64,000 nt of DNA from JBBDMC01 sp963826055 (GTDB lineage: Bacteria > Pseudomonadota > Alphaproteobacteria > Rhizobiales > Kaistiaceae). Where the stretch lies: assembly GCA_963826055.1 (NCBI GenBank), contig CAWGVO010000012.1:87139-151138 (forward strand), given 5' to 3'. Positions 37,382 to 47,306 of the stretch are shown in pieces (within the stretch, counting starts at the first letter, position 1; each line of letters starts with the position of its first letter). A program made the position numbers and the translations under genes. Below the pieces are notes generated by a model. The model ran no database searches. It was not told the DNA's origin and worked only from the letters and a program-made list of their open reading frames with translations.

Positions 37382-38372
37382 AGCTGTTGAAGAGGTAGAT
37401 GACGAACAGCCCGAGGCTCGTCCAGCCCACGGTCCGGAACAACCGCCGCTGCGGCCGATAGAGCAGGCTGACGATCACCAGCCCGGTCATGATCACCGCC
37501 GATGCAGCGGAGAAGACGTGGGCCGGCGACACGTGCGAGAGCAGCGGGCCCTGCCGGTAGAAGACATCGTCGACCGCGAGAATGAGAATGTCGAACAGGT
37601 TGGAGCCGAGCAGGTTGGCGATCGCCATGTTGACCGCCCCGAACCGGAGCGCCGCCACCGTCACCACCAGTTCCGGCACGGACGTGGCGAAGGCAATGAA
37701 GAGCGAGCCGACGAAGGTCGTCTGCCACCCCATCGCCGCGGCAAGCCGGTCGCCGACGAACGGCAGCGCCACCCCCGCCCCGATCAACCACGACGCTGGC
37801 GATCCCGAAACGCGCGCATCGCCCCGCGGAGCGTGATGTCCGGGATAGCGCTCGGCGGCCTCCTCGACGAAGGCCTCTTGCTGGTCGCGCTCGTAGCGGA
37901 ACACCGTCCGCATCGCCAGCAGGTAGAGGCCGACGATGATCGGCGTGTAGAGCCCGACGTGGCCGATCGCGTATGTGTCGCCGTCGGGGCCGACCTGCAG
38001 GTTGAGGGCAACGAAGCCGATCAGCACCACCCCAAACCCGGCCGACAGGATGTGCCCCTGGTGCGCCCGCCGATAGACCGGGGCTTCGCGATAGAGGAAG
38101 TCGATCACCACCAGAATGAGCAGATTGAACACGCAGCTGCCGAGCACGTCGCCGACGGCGATGTTGGGGACGTTGGCGACGGTGACCGAGCTCAACCCGG
38201 TCATCAGTTCCGGCAGCGACGTGACCGTCCCGAGCAGGATCAGCCCGATCCAGTTGCCGGAGAGGCCCGTCTTGTCGGCGATGATATCGCCGCTGCGGGA
38301 CAGCTCCGGCCCAGCGAGGCCAATCAGCGCCACGCACAGCGCAAACGCAAGCCAGACGGCCACCAGCGTCAC
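37356..38372 (-). CDS. Sodium/calcium (CaCA family) antiporter
   Basis: A 338-aa membrane antiporter of the YrbG-like CaCA family. The two inverted alpha repeats are visible: LGTVTSLPELMTGLSSVTVA with VGDVLGSCVFN, and AFATSVPELVVTVAALRFGA with IANLLGSNLFD. Each carries the acidic ion ligand in the PEL motif. About ten hydrophobic helices flank a short polar loop at YERDQQEAFVEEAAERYPGH. The start is GTG 38372 after GGAG. The stop overlaps the P-type ATPase gene, so the two form a Ca2+ export pair with the thioredoxin-DsbD gene 70 nt upstream. Confidence 0.92.
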   Translation of the reverse strand: MTLVAVWLAFALCVALIGLAGPELSRSGDIIADKTGLSGNWIGLILLGTVTSLPELMTGLSSVTVANVPNIAVGDVLGSCVFNLLILVVIDFLYREAPVYRRAHQGHILSAGFGVVLIGFVALNLQVGPDGDTYAIGHVGLYTPIIVGLYLLAMRTVFRYERDQQEAFVEEAAERYPGHHAPRGDARVSGSPASWLIGAGVALPFVGDRLAAAMGWQTTFVGSLFIAFATSVPELVVTVAALRFGAVNMAIANLLGSNLFDILILAVDDVFYRQGPLLSHVSPAHVFSAASAVIMTGLVIVSLLYRPQRRLFRTVGWTSLGLFVIYLFNSYVVFLRGG

Positions 38373-38442
38373 GTCTTCTCCGCCAAAATGGCGGCCTCCT
38401 GCCGAATCAGGCTCATGCCCCACGAGTTTACCAGAAATCGCC

Positions 38443-39547
38443 TCACACCTCGCCGAGCCATAGCGTTGTCAGCATTCCCAAGCCGAGGAGAAGAATGATG
38501 ACACCGGCGACCAGGTGCAGCGTGCGAAGATGCTGTGTACGCCATTCTTCCGCTCGCGCCGCTGTCGTCAGCCCCAGATAAACCGCACCGGTAATCGCGA
38601 TCATCGGCGAGATGAATATCGCGTTGTAGAGAACCAGCCACAGGAGCGCACTGGCGCGCGTCGCCGTCTTCGCCAGCAGCCCCAGGATGACGATATACGG
38701 CCCCGAGGTGCACGGCAGCAGGAACAAACTGACCACGAAGCCGACCAGGAACGCCCCCGGCACCGACGTCACCCCCTGCATCAGCCGCTTGAGCTCAGGC
38801 CGCCACGCCAGGGGGACCTCCATGACGAACCATTTGCCGTACCAGAGGTAGTCCTTGAGATTGAACAGACCGATCAGGATCGCCAGCACCCCGACGGCGA
38901 CGTAGAGCACCTGCGTCGCGCCCGCCGCCTCCACCGCCGAATAGAGCCCGACCCCCATCAGGTAGTAGGAAACGAAGATGGCGAGCGAGAAGGCGAGGCC
39001 GGCGTAAAGCACCCGCCTTCGCTCGCCCGCGCCGAGCACTGCCGTGATCAGCAGGATCAGCACCGCGAAGGCGCACGGGTTGATGGCGTCGACAGCGGCG
39101 GCAAGAACAACCGCACCGAGGGTCAGGCTCGGCAGCCGCGCCGCGCCGGATATCTTTTCCAGCGGCGAGGCGCAGCCCGTCGCCAGGCATTGCCGGATCA
39201 TCTCCTCGATGCCGGCCCGCATGTCCTCCGAGAAGCCGACGATGACCTGGTCGCCGAGGAAAGACCGTCGGCACGCCGGTGATCTCGACCTGGTAGGCCT
39301 CCGCCAATTGCTGGAACAGGCCGACATTGTCGGCGTCGAAGTAAACCTCGTATTCGTGGACCCTGAGCTGCGGATGCTCCTGTTCGGCCGCCGCCAGGAA
39401 CTCCCGCATGGCCGCGCAATACGGGCAGCCGCGCCCGTAGAACAGGACAAGATCGACCGGCTTCGCGGCCTCGGCCACCGCCGGTGTCGCCGCCGGCGGA
39501 CCGCCGCCGGCGAACAGCAACAGGACGACGAGGAGCACCGCGCGCAT
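38443..39547 (-). CDS. Thioredoxin-like/DsbD-type transmembrane fusion protein, one frameshift
   Basis: A protein of about 367 aa. An N-terminal signal peptide leads into a glutaredoxin/thioredoxin-fold domain with the redox motif GRGCPYCAAM. The C-terminal half is a CcdA/DsbD-like six-helix domain with the paired membrane cysteines in AINPCAFAVLILL and LFLLPCTSGPYIVILG. It probably passes reducing power from the cytoplasm to the periplasm. An extra T near 39262-39267 breaks the frame between TGVPTVF and LGDQVIVGF. The thioredoxin-first order is the reverse of DsbD. A small membrane-protein gene lies 45 nt upstream. Confidence 0.85.
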
Positions 39548-39592
39548 GCCGCCAGCCGACCTCGCCGACGTGCTCGCCCGGGCCGCGCCGGC

Positions 39593-39793
39593 CTATTCCT
39601 GGCTGATGAAAGTGAGATACATGAGCACCAGGTAGACGACGGGGATGACGATCAGAACGCCGAGTTCGACGATCGTCGGCGCCGGACAGCCGCCGGCAAA
39701 CATCAGGTAGCCGACGTAGAGGACGCCCAGAAGCACGATGACGATGCCGATGTACCAGGGAAGAAGCCGGTTTCTGCGGACGGCTTGGGCCAT
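39593..39793 (-). CDS. Small two-helix membrane protein, function unknown
   Basis: A 66-aa protein with two hydrophobic helices (WYIGIVIVLLGVLYVGYLMF and ELGVLIVIPVVYLVLMYLTF) around a short loop with one Cys. The N-terminus is basic (MAQAVRRNRLLP), so it should face the cytoplasm. I do not recognise the family. It sits 45 nt upstream of the thioredoxin-DsbD gene on the same strand and probably belongs to that operon. Confidence 0.65.
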   Translation of the reverse strand: MAQAVRRNRLLPWYIGIVIVLLGVLYVGYLMFAGGCPAPTIVELGVLIVIPVVYLVLMYLTFISQE

Positions 39794-39920
39794 AAGCGGG
39801 ATCTCCGTTGCGATGGATGGTGAACGATGCCGGCTGAAGCTATGACGGCCGGCAAATTGTCGTCCTTGAGCCAGGTCAAGCGCCGCCGCACCGCGCGCGG
39901 GGCATGGCCGGGAGGGTCCG

Positions 39921-41282
39921 ATGGACCTCAGCCATAGTCCGCTGCTGGTCGACCTCTATCAGCTCAACATGATGGAGTCGTACGTCGAATCCGGCGAGAC
40001 CGGGCCGGCCGTATTCGAGTTCTTCTTTCGCCGCCTGCCGGAACGGCGCGGCTTCCTGCTCGCCGCCGGCCTTGAACAGGCACTCGACTACCTGGAGGCG
40101 CTGTCGTTCTCGGCCGACGACCTCGCCTGGCTGAAATCGACCGGGCGCTTCACGCCGCGCTTCCTCGATTACCTCAAGGGCTTTCGTTTCACCGGCGAGG
40201 TCGATGCCGTGGCCGAGGGCACCGCCGTTTTCGCCGACGAGCCGATCCTGCGCGTCACCGCACCGCTGCCCGAGGCACAGTTCGTCGAGACCCGGCTCAT
40301 CAATCTCCTCCATTTCCAGACGCTGATTGCATCGAAGGCCGCCCGCGTCGTGCTCGCCGCGCCCGGCAAGGTGGTGGTCGACTTCGGCCTCCGCCGCGCC
40401 CACGGCGGCGAGGCCGGCCTGCTGGCCGCGCGCGCAAGCTATATCGCCGGCTTCGCCGGCACCGCCACCGTCCTCGCCGAGCGCATGTTCGGGATTCCCT
40501 CCTACGGCACCATGGCCCACTCGTTCGTCGAGGCTCACGATGACGAGGCCGCCGCCTTCGCCGATTTCGCCCGCGCCCGGCCGGACAACCTCACCCTCCT
40601 CATCGACACCTACGACACCGAGGCCGCGGCACGGAAGGTGGTGGCGCTGGCGCCGAAGCTCGCCGCCGAGGGCATCACCATCCGCGCCGTCCGCATCGAC
40701 AGCGGCGATCTCGCGGCCCTGTCGCGGCGCGTGCGCGCGATCCTCGACCAGGGCGGTCTCGGCGGCGTGACCATCTTCGCCAGCGGCGGCCTCGACGAGG
40801 ACTCGATCGCCGCATTGATCGCCGCCGGCGCGCCCATAGATGGATACGGTGTCGGCACCAGCCTGACGACGTCGTCCGACGTCCCCGCCCTCGATTGCGC
40901 CTACAAGCTGCAGGAGTACGAGGGCACGCCACGCCGCAAGCAGTCGGAGGGCAAGCAGACCTGGCCCGGCCGCAAGCAGGTGTGGCGGCGCTACGCCGAA
41001 GACGGCACCATGGCCGGCGACGTGGTGTCGACGGCGGATGACGCCCAGGCCGGCGAACCGCTGATCGAGGCCGGTGATGCGCGACGGCCGGCGGCTGCGG
41101 CCGAAGCCGACCCTCACCGCCGTGCGCGAGCACGCCGCGCGCGAGATGGAGCGTCTGCCGTTGCCGCTCCGCCGCCTCGCGCCGGCGGCCTACCCGGTGA
41201 CGATCGCCGACCGGTTGCGCCGGCTCGCCGAGGAAACCGATCGCCGCCTCGCGCGACAGCGCAAGACGGAGGACCGGCATGA
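39921..41282 (+). CDS. pncB: Nicotinate phosphoribosyltransferase, frameshifted near the C-terminus
   Basis: An approximately 453-aa enzyme of NAD salvage that turns nicotinate and PRPP into nicotinate mononucleotide. The N-terminus LVDLYQLNMMESYVESGETG, the active-site region FETRLINLL-like block (VETRLINLLHFQTLIASKAAR), VDFGLRRAHGGEAGL with the phosphorylated His region, and the PRPP region (RAVRIDSGDL, FASGGLDE) are present in pieces. An extra G near 41068 shifts the frame (GEPLIE then PVMRDGRRLRPKPTL); the stop is therefore uncertain. 41282 is the stop in the original frame and overlaps pncA. Confidence 0.9.
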   Translation: MDLSHSPLLVDLYQLNMMESYVESGETGPAVFEFFFRRLPERRGFLLAAGLEQALDYLEALSFSADDLAWLKSTGRFTPRFLDYLKGFRFTGEVDAVAEGTAVFADEPILRVTAPLPEAQFVETRLINLLHFQTLIASKAARVVLAAPGKVVVDFGLRRAHGGEAGLLAARASYIAGFAGTATVLAERMFGIPSYGTMAHSFVEAHDDEAAAFADFARARPDNLTLLIDTYDTEAAARKVVALAPKLAAEGITIRAVRIDSGDLAALSRRVRAILDQGGLGGVTIFASGGLDEDSIAALIAAGAPIDGYGVGTSLTTSSDVPALDCAYKLQEYEGTPRRKQSEGKQTWPGRKQVWRRYAEDGTMAGDVVSTADDAQAGEPLIEAGDARRPAAAAEADPHRRARARRARDGASAVAAPPPRAGGLPGDDRRPVAPARRGNRSPPRATAQDGGPA

Positions 41283-41900
41283 ACGAGACCGACGTTCTGA
41301 TCGTCGTCGACGTGCAGAACGATTTCTGCTCGAACGGCGCCCTCGCCGTCCCCGGCGGCGAGGAGGTGGTGCCGCTGGTCAACAACCTCGGCCGCCGCTT
41401 TCGCCATGTCGTCCTCACCCAGGACTGGCACCCGCCCGGCCACCAGTCCTTCGCCTCGAGCTGGCCTGGCCGCAAGCCCGCTGGAGACGATCGCGGCCTC
41501 CTACGGGCCGCAGATCCTGTGGCCTGACCACTGCGTTCAGGGCACGTCGGGAGCCGACTTTCACCCCAACCTCGCCATCCCCACCGCCGAGCTGATCCTG
41601 CGCAAGGGCTACCACCGCGATATCGATTCCTATTCGGCGTTTTTCGAGAACGATCACACCACCTCGACCGGTCTCACCGGCTATCTCCGCGAGCGCGGTT
41701 TCACCCGCGTCGTTCTCGCCGGCCTCGCCTTCGATTTCTGCGTCCGCTACTCGGCCGAAGATGCACACCGGCAGGGCTTCGCGGTCACCGTCGTCGAGGA
41801 CGCCTGTCGCGGCATCGACGTCGAAGGATCGGTCGCCGCGACCCGCCGGCGCTTCGGCGAGCTTGGCATCCCGATCGTCACGTCCGCCGACCTCGACTGA
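41279..41900 (+). CDS. pncA: Nicotinamidase, one frameshift
   Basis: An enzyme of about 207 aa that hydrolyses nicotinamide to nicotinate, feeding PncB directly. The catalytic Asp is in LIVVDVQNDFCSNGALAVPG and the nucleophile Cys in LAFDFCVRYSAEDA; the metal-binding TQDWHPPGHQSF block is intact. An extra C near 41476-41481 breaks the frame after WPGRKP; the protein resumes with LETIAASYGPQILWPDHCVQ. The start ATG 41279 overlaps the putative pncB stop, so the pair is coupled, as is usual for this pathway. Confidence 0.92.
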
Positions 41901-41943
41901 GCCCCCCCGACAGGCGCGGCGCTGGACGCGCCTCTGTGACGCA

Positions 41944-41974
41944 CTTCAAAAGCATGGCCGACGATCACACATCT
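41944..41974 (+). promoter_or_regulatory. Possible heat-shock (RpoH) promoter of hsp20
   Basis: CTTCAAA and CACATCT are separated by about 15-17 nt, resembling the CTTGAA / CCCCAT heat-shock consensus, and lie about 40 nt upstream of the hsp20 ribosome site. The match is imperfect. Confidence 0.3.
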
Positions 41975-42012
41975 GAGCGACAGCCTTCAGATGAACAATG
42001 GAGGACATGAAG

Positions 42013-42543
42013 ATGGCCCACAATGTCACAAAGTTGCCGGTGAAGACCGTGGCGGAAGGCCGCTGGCCCGCCGGGTGGCGTCCTCTGGAATCGCTCCAGA
42101 GGGAAATCGATCGTCTCTTCGAGGACTTCGGTCAGGGCGCGTGGAGTTTCCCCTTCAGCCGGGACGTGGCTGGCTTCGAGCCGATGTGGCAAGCCGGCAT
42201 GAGCTGGGGCGCAGCCCCCGCCGTCGACCTCGTCGAGAAGGACAAGGCGTATGAGATCACCGCCGAACTTCCCGGTATCGACGAGAAGAACGTCGAGCTG
42301 ACCGTGTCCGGCGGCATGCTCTCGATCAAGGGTGAGAAGACGGAGGAGAAGGAGGAGAAGCAGAAAGGCTACTACCTCTCCGAGCGCCAGTACGGATCGT
42401 TCCAGCGCTCCTTCGCCCTTCCGGAGAACGTGGAGGCCGACAAGATCGAAGCGAGCTTCAAGAACGGCGTTCTGACGGTCACGCTGCCGAAGAAGGCCGA
42501 GGCCGTGAAGCCGGAGAAGAAGATCGCCATCAAGGCGGCTTGA
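42013..42543 (+). CDS. Small heat shock protein (Hsp20/alpha-crystallin family)
   Basis: A 176-aa chaperone that holds unfolded proteins. The alpha-crystallin domain spans about residues 60-165: PAVDLVEKDKAYEITAELPG, SGGMLSIKGEK, RQYGSFQRSFALPENV, then the closing KNGVLTVTLPKK. The C-terminal PEKKIAIKAA contains the IxI-like oligomer motif. Of three nearby start codons, ATG 42013 is best placed after GGAGG at 42000-42004. It is read as a single gene, with a long leader. Confidence 0.93.
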   Translation: MAHNVTKLPVKTVAEGRWPAGWRPLESLQREIDRLFEDFGQGAWSFPFSRDVAGFEPMWQAGMSWGAAPAVDLVEKDKAYEITAELPGIDEKNVELTVSGGMLSIKGEKTEEKEEKQKGYYLSERQYGSFQRSFALPENVEADKIEASFKNGVLTVTLPKKAEAVKPEKKIAIKAA

Positions 42544-42613
42544 CGGCGACCTTCGTCCAATCCAAGGACGCCGTTCGATCGCCGGGTCGCACGCGGACCA
42601 GCGTGCGGCCCGG

Positions 42614-43082
42614 TTGCTTGTTCGAGGGAGCGTCGCCGGTGGTCGCTCAGCGAACGACGGATCGCCTTCGCCGCCGTGGGCCCACTTTGCCCACGACGCC
42701 GACATCGGCGTGAGCGGGCGCGGCAGAACCGTGGCCGAGGCCTTCGAGAACGCCGCCCTGGCGCTCACCGCCATCGTCACCGACGCCGAGGTCCGCCCGA
42801 CGGTCCGCGTGACCGTCACCTGCCGGCGCTCCGACCTCGATCTCTTGTTCGTCGACTGGCTGGACGCCATCATCTACGAAATGGCGGTGCGGCAGATGCT
42901 GTTCGGCCGCTACAAGGTATCGTATCGACGGCGACAGCCTCGCCGGCGAGCTGTGGGGCGAGCCGGTCGACGTCGCCCGCCACGCGCCGGCCTGCGAGCC
43001 CAAGGGAGCGACGTTGACGGCACTCGAGGTCTCCCGCGACGCCGACGGCATGTGGACGGCGCGCTGCGTCGTCGACGTCTGA
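42614..43082 (+). CDS. Archease, one frameshift
   Basis: A protein of about 155 aa that activates the RNA ligase RtcB by helping its guanylylation. The N-terminal signature PPWAHFAHDADIGVSGRG carries the conserved His/Asp metal-binding residues, followed by TVAEAFENAALALTAIVTD and LLFVDWLDAIIYEM. An extra base near 42916-42921 breaks the frame; the C-terminus resumes with IDGDSLAGELWGEPVDVAR and ends TARCVVDV. The start is probably TTG 42614; no ATG is in frame. rtcB follows after a repeat element, matching the known archease-RtcB pairing. Confidence 0.88.
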
Positions 43083-43083
43083 A

Positions 43084-43127
43084 GCAATTCCAGGAAGAGT
43101 GGATTCCACTTTTCCGTCCGGAATTGC
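43084..43127. repeat. Palindromic repeat family A, copy 6
   Basis: A 44-bp copy (GCAATTCCAGGAAGAGTGGA ... GGAATTGC) almost identical to copies 1 and 3 but 37 kb away. It starts just after the archease stop codon, in the archease-rtcB gap. Confidence 0.85.
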
Positions 43128-43146
43128 GAGAAAAGCAAAGCGATAG

Positions 43147-43179
43147 GCGGGTCATCGATTCCAGGAAACGATGACCCGC
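43147..43179. promoter_or_regulatory. Hairpin upstream of rtcB
   Basis: GCGGGTCATCG and CGATGACCCGC form a perfect 11-bp stem around an 11-nt loop that ends 14 nt before the rtcB start codon. It may act on rtcB translation, or form the second half of the composite repeat. Confidence 0.5.
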
Positions 43180-43193
43180 TCGAGGAGGGACGC

Positions 43194-44628
43194 ATGGACC
43201 TCGGCCGCTTCGAACGCATCGACGACGTCACCTGGCGCATGCCGGCCGACCGGTGGCATGCGCGTGCCGGTGGTCATCTACGCCGACGAGGCACTCATCA
43301 CCGCCATGGATGACAAGGTCGCCGAGCAGGCGCGCAACGTCGCCATGCTGCCCGGCATCGTCCAGGCGTGCCTACGCCATGCCCGACGCCCACTGGGGCT
43401 ACGGCTTCCCGATCGGCGGCGTCGCCGCCTTCGACCCGGACGAGGGCGGCGTCGTCTCCGCCGGCGGCGTCGGCTTCGACATCTCCTGCGGCGTCCGCAC
43501 TCTCGTCACCGGCCTCACCGTCGCCGACGTGCTGCCGCGACAGAAGGCTCTGGCCGACGAACTGGCGCGGGCGATCCCGGCCGGCGTCGGCTCGAAGAGC
43601 GCCATCGTCCTCGACGACGCGGAGATGGAGGCGATGCTCGCCGGCGGCGCCCGCTGGGCGGTCGGGCGCGGCTGGGGCGAGGCACGCGATCTCGACCGCA
43701 TCGAGGAAGGCGGCGCAGCCGACGGCGCCAGGCCCGATTTCGTCTCCGACCGGGCGAAGAAGCGCCAGCGCCACGAGATGGGCACGCTCGGCTCCGGCAA
43801 CCACTATCTCGAGGTCCAGGCCGTCGCCGAGATTTTCGACGCCGCGGCGGCCGAGGCCTACGGCCTCGTCCCCGACGGCGTCGTCGTCACCATCCACTGC
43901 GGCTCGCGCGGCCTCGGCCACCAGATCGGCAGCGAGTTCCTGAAGGAGATGGCCTCGACGCCGATCGCCGGCGGCGTTGCTCCCCCCGATCGCGAGCTCG
44001 CCTGCGCAGCCGATCGATTCCGAGCTCGGCCGGCGCTACCTCGGCGCCATGCGCGCCGGCATCAATTGCGCGCTGGCCAATCGCGAGATCCTCGGCCACT
44101 TCGCCCGCGGTGTCTTTCACCGCCTCTTTCCCGAGGCCGACCTTTCCCTCCTGTTCGATGTCTCCCACAACACATGCAAGGTCGAGACCCACGCCGTTGC
44201 CGGCGAACCGCGCCGCCTGTTCGTCCACCGCAAGGGCGCCACCGCGCTCGTTCGGCCCCGGCCACCCGAGCCTGCCGGAAGCACTCCGCCCGGTCGGCCA
44301 GCCGGTCCTCATCGGCGGCAGCATGGGCACCGGCTCCTACGTGCTCGCCGGCGAAACGGCGAGCGAGGCGAAGTCGTTCTCGTCCGCCTGCCACGGCGCC
44401 GGCCGCGCCATGTCGCGCCACGCCGCCGCGAAGCGGTGGAAGGGACGCCAGGTCGTCGACAGCCTCGCCGCGCAGGGGATCATGATCCGCAGCCCGTCGA
44501 GCCGCGGCGTCGCCGAGGAGGCGCCCGGCGCCTACAAGGACGTCGGCGCCGTGGTGATGGCCGCCGAGCGCGCCGGCCTCGCCCGACGCGTGGCGCGCCT
44601 GCGGCCGCTTGTCTGCGTCAAGGGCTGA
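43194..44628 (+). CDS. rtcB: RNA-splicing ligase RtcB, four frameshifts
   Basis: A 2',3'-cyclic phosphate/5'-OH RNA ligase, about 477 aa. Active-site blocks occur in order in successive frames: FDISCGVR (metal Asp and Cys), GSGNHYLEVQ (Asn-His), TIHCGSRGLGHQ, FDVSHNTCKVE, and the guanylylated His in SACHGAGRAMSR. Extra bases near 43253, 43371, 44007 and 44247 move the frame 0 to 1 to 2 to 0 to 1, each a +1 insertion. The start ATG 43194 has GAGGAGGGA upstream. Every conserved residue survives, so the lesions look like sequencing error. It follows archease. Confidence 0.9.
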
Positions 44629-44639
44629 GCGGTCGGGCC

Positions 44640-45413
44640 ATGAACGTCATCCTGGTCGGCACCCTGGCGAGCTTCGCGGCCGGAGCGATGACCGCGGTCG
44701 GCGCAATCCCGGTGCTGTTCGGCGGCACGATCTCGGTGCGCACCCAGGACGCCCTCCTCGGCTTCGCCGCCGGCGTCATGCTCGCCGCCTCATTCTTCTC
44801 GCTGATCATCCCGGCGATTGAGACCACCGAAGCGCTCTACGGCGGCACCTTCATCCCCGCCCTCATCGCGGCGGGCGGCACTATCGTCGGCGTCGCCGCG
44901 ATCGCCCTCGCCAACGAGCTCATTCCCCATCGCCACTTCGTCCAGGGCCGCGAGGGGCCGCGCTTCGGCACCGCCCGCAAGGTGTGGCTGTTCGTGGCGG
45001 CGATCACCATCCACAACTTCCCCGAGGGCGGCGCCGTCGGCGTCGGTTATGCCGGCAACGATTTCGCCAACGCCACCGCCCTTGCCGTCGGCATCGGCAT
45101 GCAGAACGCCCCCGAGGGCCTCGCGGTGGCCGTCGCCCTTCTGGCGGAAGGCTATTCGCGCCGGCAGGCTTTTCTGGTCGCCTCCCTGACCGCCATCGTC
45201 GAGCCGATCGGCGGCCTGATCGGCGTCGCCGCCGTGACGCTCGCCCAACCGCTGCTGCCGTGGGCATTGACCTTCGCCGCCGGCGCCATGATTTACGTGA
45301 TCAGCCACGAGATCATTCCGGAGACCCACACCCGCGGCTACCAGCGCGAAGCGACCGCCGGCCTGTCGCTCGGTCTGGTCCTGATGATGTTCCTCGACGT
45401 GGCCCTCGGCTGA
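44640..45413 (+). CDS. ZIP family metal transporter
   Basis: A 257-aa membrane transporter with eight hydrophobic helices, importing Zn2+ or another divalent ion into the cytoplasm. The metal-site helices 4 and 5 contain IHNFPEGGAVGVGY and MQNAPEGLAVAVALLAEGY, and helix 6 region has IVEPIGGLIG. A His-containing loop (IPHRHFVQGREG) lies between helices 3 and 4. It is intact despite broken genes on both sides. ATG 44640 is 11 nt downstream of the rtcB stop codon, so it may share that transcript. Confidence 0.93.
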   Translation: MNVILVGTLASFAAGAMTAVGAIPVLFGGTISVRTQDALLGFAAGVMLAASFFSLIIPAIETTEALYGGTFIPALIAAGGTIVGVAAIALANELIPHRHFVQGREGPRFGTARKVWLFVAAITIHNFPEGGAVGVGYAGNDFANATALAVGIGMQNAPEGLAVAVALLAEGYSRRQAFLVASLTAIVEPIGGLIGVAAVTLAQPLLPWALTFAAGAMIYVISHEIIPETHTRGYQREATAGLSLGLVLMMFLDVALG

Positions 45414-45525
45414 GGAAGGCCGCCGGGTTGACCTGGATCATGGGCCCGGCCCGGCTCGCCCTAGCTTCCGTTTGGCCGGGGCGGCAACCGGCGGCAATCG
45501 CGGCCGCCTAAAGGATTGGCCTTCG

Positions 45526-47302
45526 ATGACCGACAAGCTGCCCCGACCGCTGCCTCGCTGCCGGTGACGATCGGCGCGGCGACGAGCGAACTGACCGAGG
45601 ACATCGACCGCTGGCTGCACGCCCAGGCGGCCCGTTTCACCAACGGCCTGTCGCCCGCCGCCCTCGTCGGCGCCTACCTCGACTGGTCGACCCACCTCGC
45701 CTTCTCGCCGGGCAAGCGCCTCGAGCTTGCCGCGCAGGCCTCGCGCGATCTGGCGCGCTTCGCCATGTTCGCCTGGCGCGCCGCGCTCTTCACCGGCGAC
45801 GACAAGGTCGCCGAGCCGCTGCCCAGGATCGCCGCTTCGCCGCCGAGGGCTGGGGCAAGTGGCCCTTCAAGGTGATCTACCAGGCGTTCCTGTTGCAGGA
45901 GCAATGGTGGCATGCCGCCACCACCGGCGTCGGCGGCGTCACCGCCCAGCACGAGACCGTGACCGAGTTCATGGCGCGCCAGGCGCTCGACACCGTGGCG
46001 CCGTCGAACTTCCTGCTGACCAACCCGGAGGTGCTCGAACGCACGATCAAGACCGGCGGCGCCAATCTCCTCGCCGGCTGGGCCAATCTGGTCGAGGACT
46101 GGCAGCGCGCGGCGAGCGGCGCCCCGCCGGCCGGCGCCGAGCGCTTCGTCGTCGGCAAGGACGTCGCCGTCACCCCCGGCAAGGTCGTCTACCGCAACCG
46201 GCTGATCGAGCTGATCCAGTACGAGCCGGCCACCGCCAGGGTGCGCCCCGAGCCGATCCTGATCGTGCCGGCCTGGATCATGAAGTACTACATCCTCGAT
46301 CTGTCGCCGGAGAATTCGCCTCGTCCGCTATCTCGTCGACGCCGGCTTCACCGTCTTCATCATCTCGTGGAAGAATCCCGATCGCGGCGACCGCGACCTC
46401 GGCCTCGACGACTATCGCACCCTCGGCATCCAGGCGGCGCTCGACGCCCTCGCCGCCATCGTCCCCGACCGCAAGGTCCATGCGGTCGGCTACTGCCTCG
46501 GCGGCACGCTCCTTGCCATCGCCGCCGCCACCATGGCCCGCGACGGCGACGACCGCCTCGCCTCGATGACGCATGTTCGCGGCCGAGACCGATTTCACCG
46601 ATGCCGGCGAGATCCGGCTGTTCATCAACGAAAGCCAGATCAGCTTCCTCGAAGACATGATGTGGGAGCACGGCTTCCTCGAGAGCCACCAGATGGCGGG
46701 CGCCTTCCAGATGCTGCGCTCCAACGACCTCATCTGGTCGCGCCTGGTCCACGACTACCTGATCGGCGAGCGCCGCCCGCTCAACGATCTGATGGCGTGG
46801 AACGCCGACGCCACCCGCCTGCCCTACCGCATGCACTCCGAGTACCTGCGCTCCCTCTTCCTCAACGACGACCTCGCCGAGGGCCGCTATCATGTCGGCG
46901 GCCGCCCCATCGCCCTTTCCGACATCCGCGTCCCGATCTTCTCGGTCGGCGCCGTTCGCGACCACGTCGCGCCGTGGCGCTCGGTGTTCAAGATCCACCT
47001 GCTCACCGACACCGAGGTGACGTTCCTGCTCACCTCCGGCGGCCACAACGCCGGCATCGTCTCGGAGCCCGGCCATCCCCGCCGCAGCTATCAGGTGCTG
47101 ACGCGGGGGGCCGACGCATCCCTACCTCGATCCCGACCGCTGGCTTGCCACCGCACCGACGACGGAAGGCTCGTGGTGGCCGGAGTGGGTCAAGTGGCTG
47201 GAAGCGCGTTCGGGGGCGAAGACGGCACCGCCGGCGATCGGCGACGGCGGCGAATATCGTCCGATCACCGACGCGCCCGGCACCTATGTTCACATGAGGT
47301 GA
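45526..47302 (+). CDS. phaC: Poly(3-hydroxyalkanoate) synthase, class I, four or more frameshifts
   Basis: A granule-bound polymerase of about 590 aa that joins 3-hydroxyacyl-CoA into PHA. The N-terminal domain reads FTNGLSPAALVGAYLDWSTH, FKVIYQAFLLQEQWWHAATT and NFLLTNPEVLERTIKTGGAN. The catalytic Cys is in the lipase-like box GYCLGGTLLA, Asp in GAVRDHVAPW and His in SGGHNAGIVSEPG. Extra bases near 45832, 46318, 46571 and 47117 break the frame. ATG 45526 fits the ribosome site AAGGA but needs one more indel; an alternative is TTG 45516. No phaA/phaB genes are near. Confidence 0.9.
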
Positions 47303-47306
47303 GCCG

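Noticed and set aside
43194..44628. Programmed ribosomal frameshifting in rtcB
   Set aside because: Four separate +1 shifts without slippery sequences or conserved signals, and similar breaks in many other genes, point to sequencing error instead.
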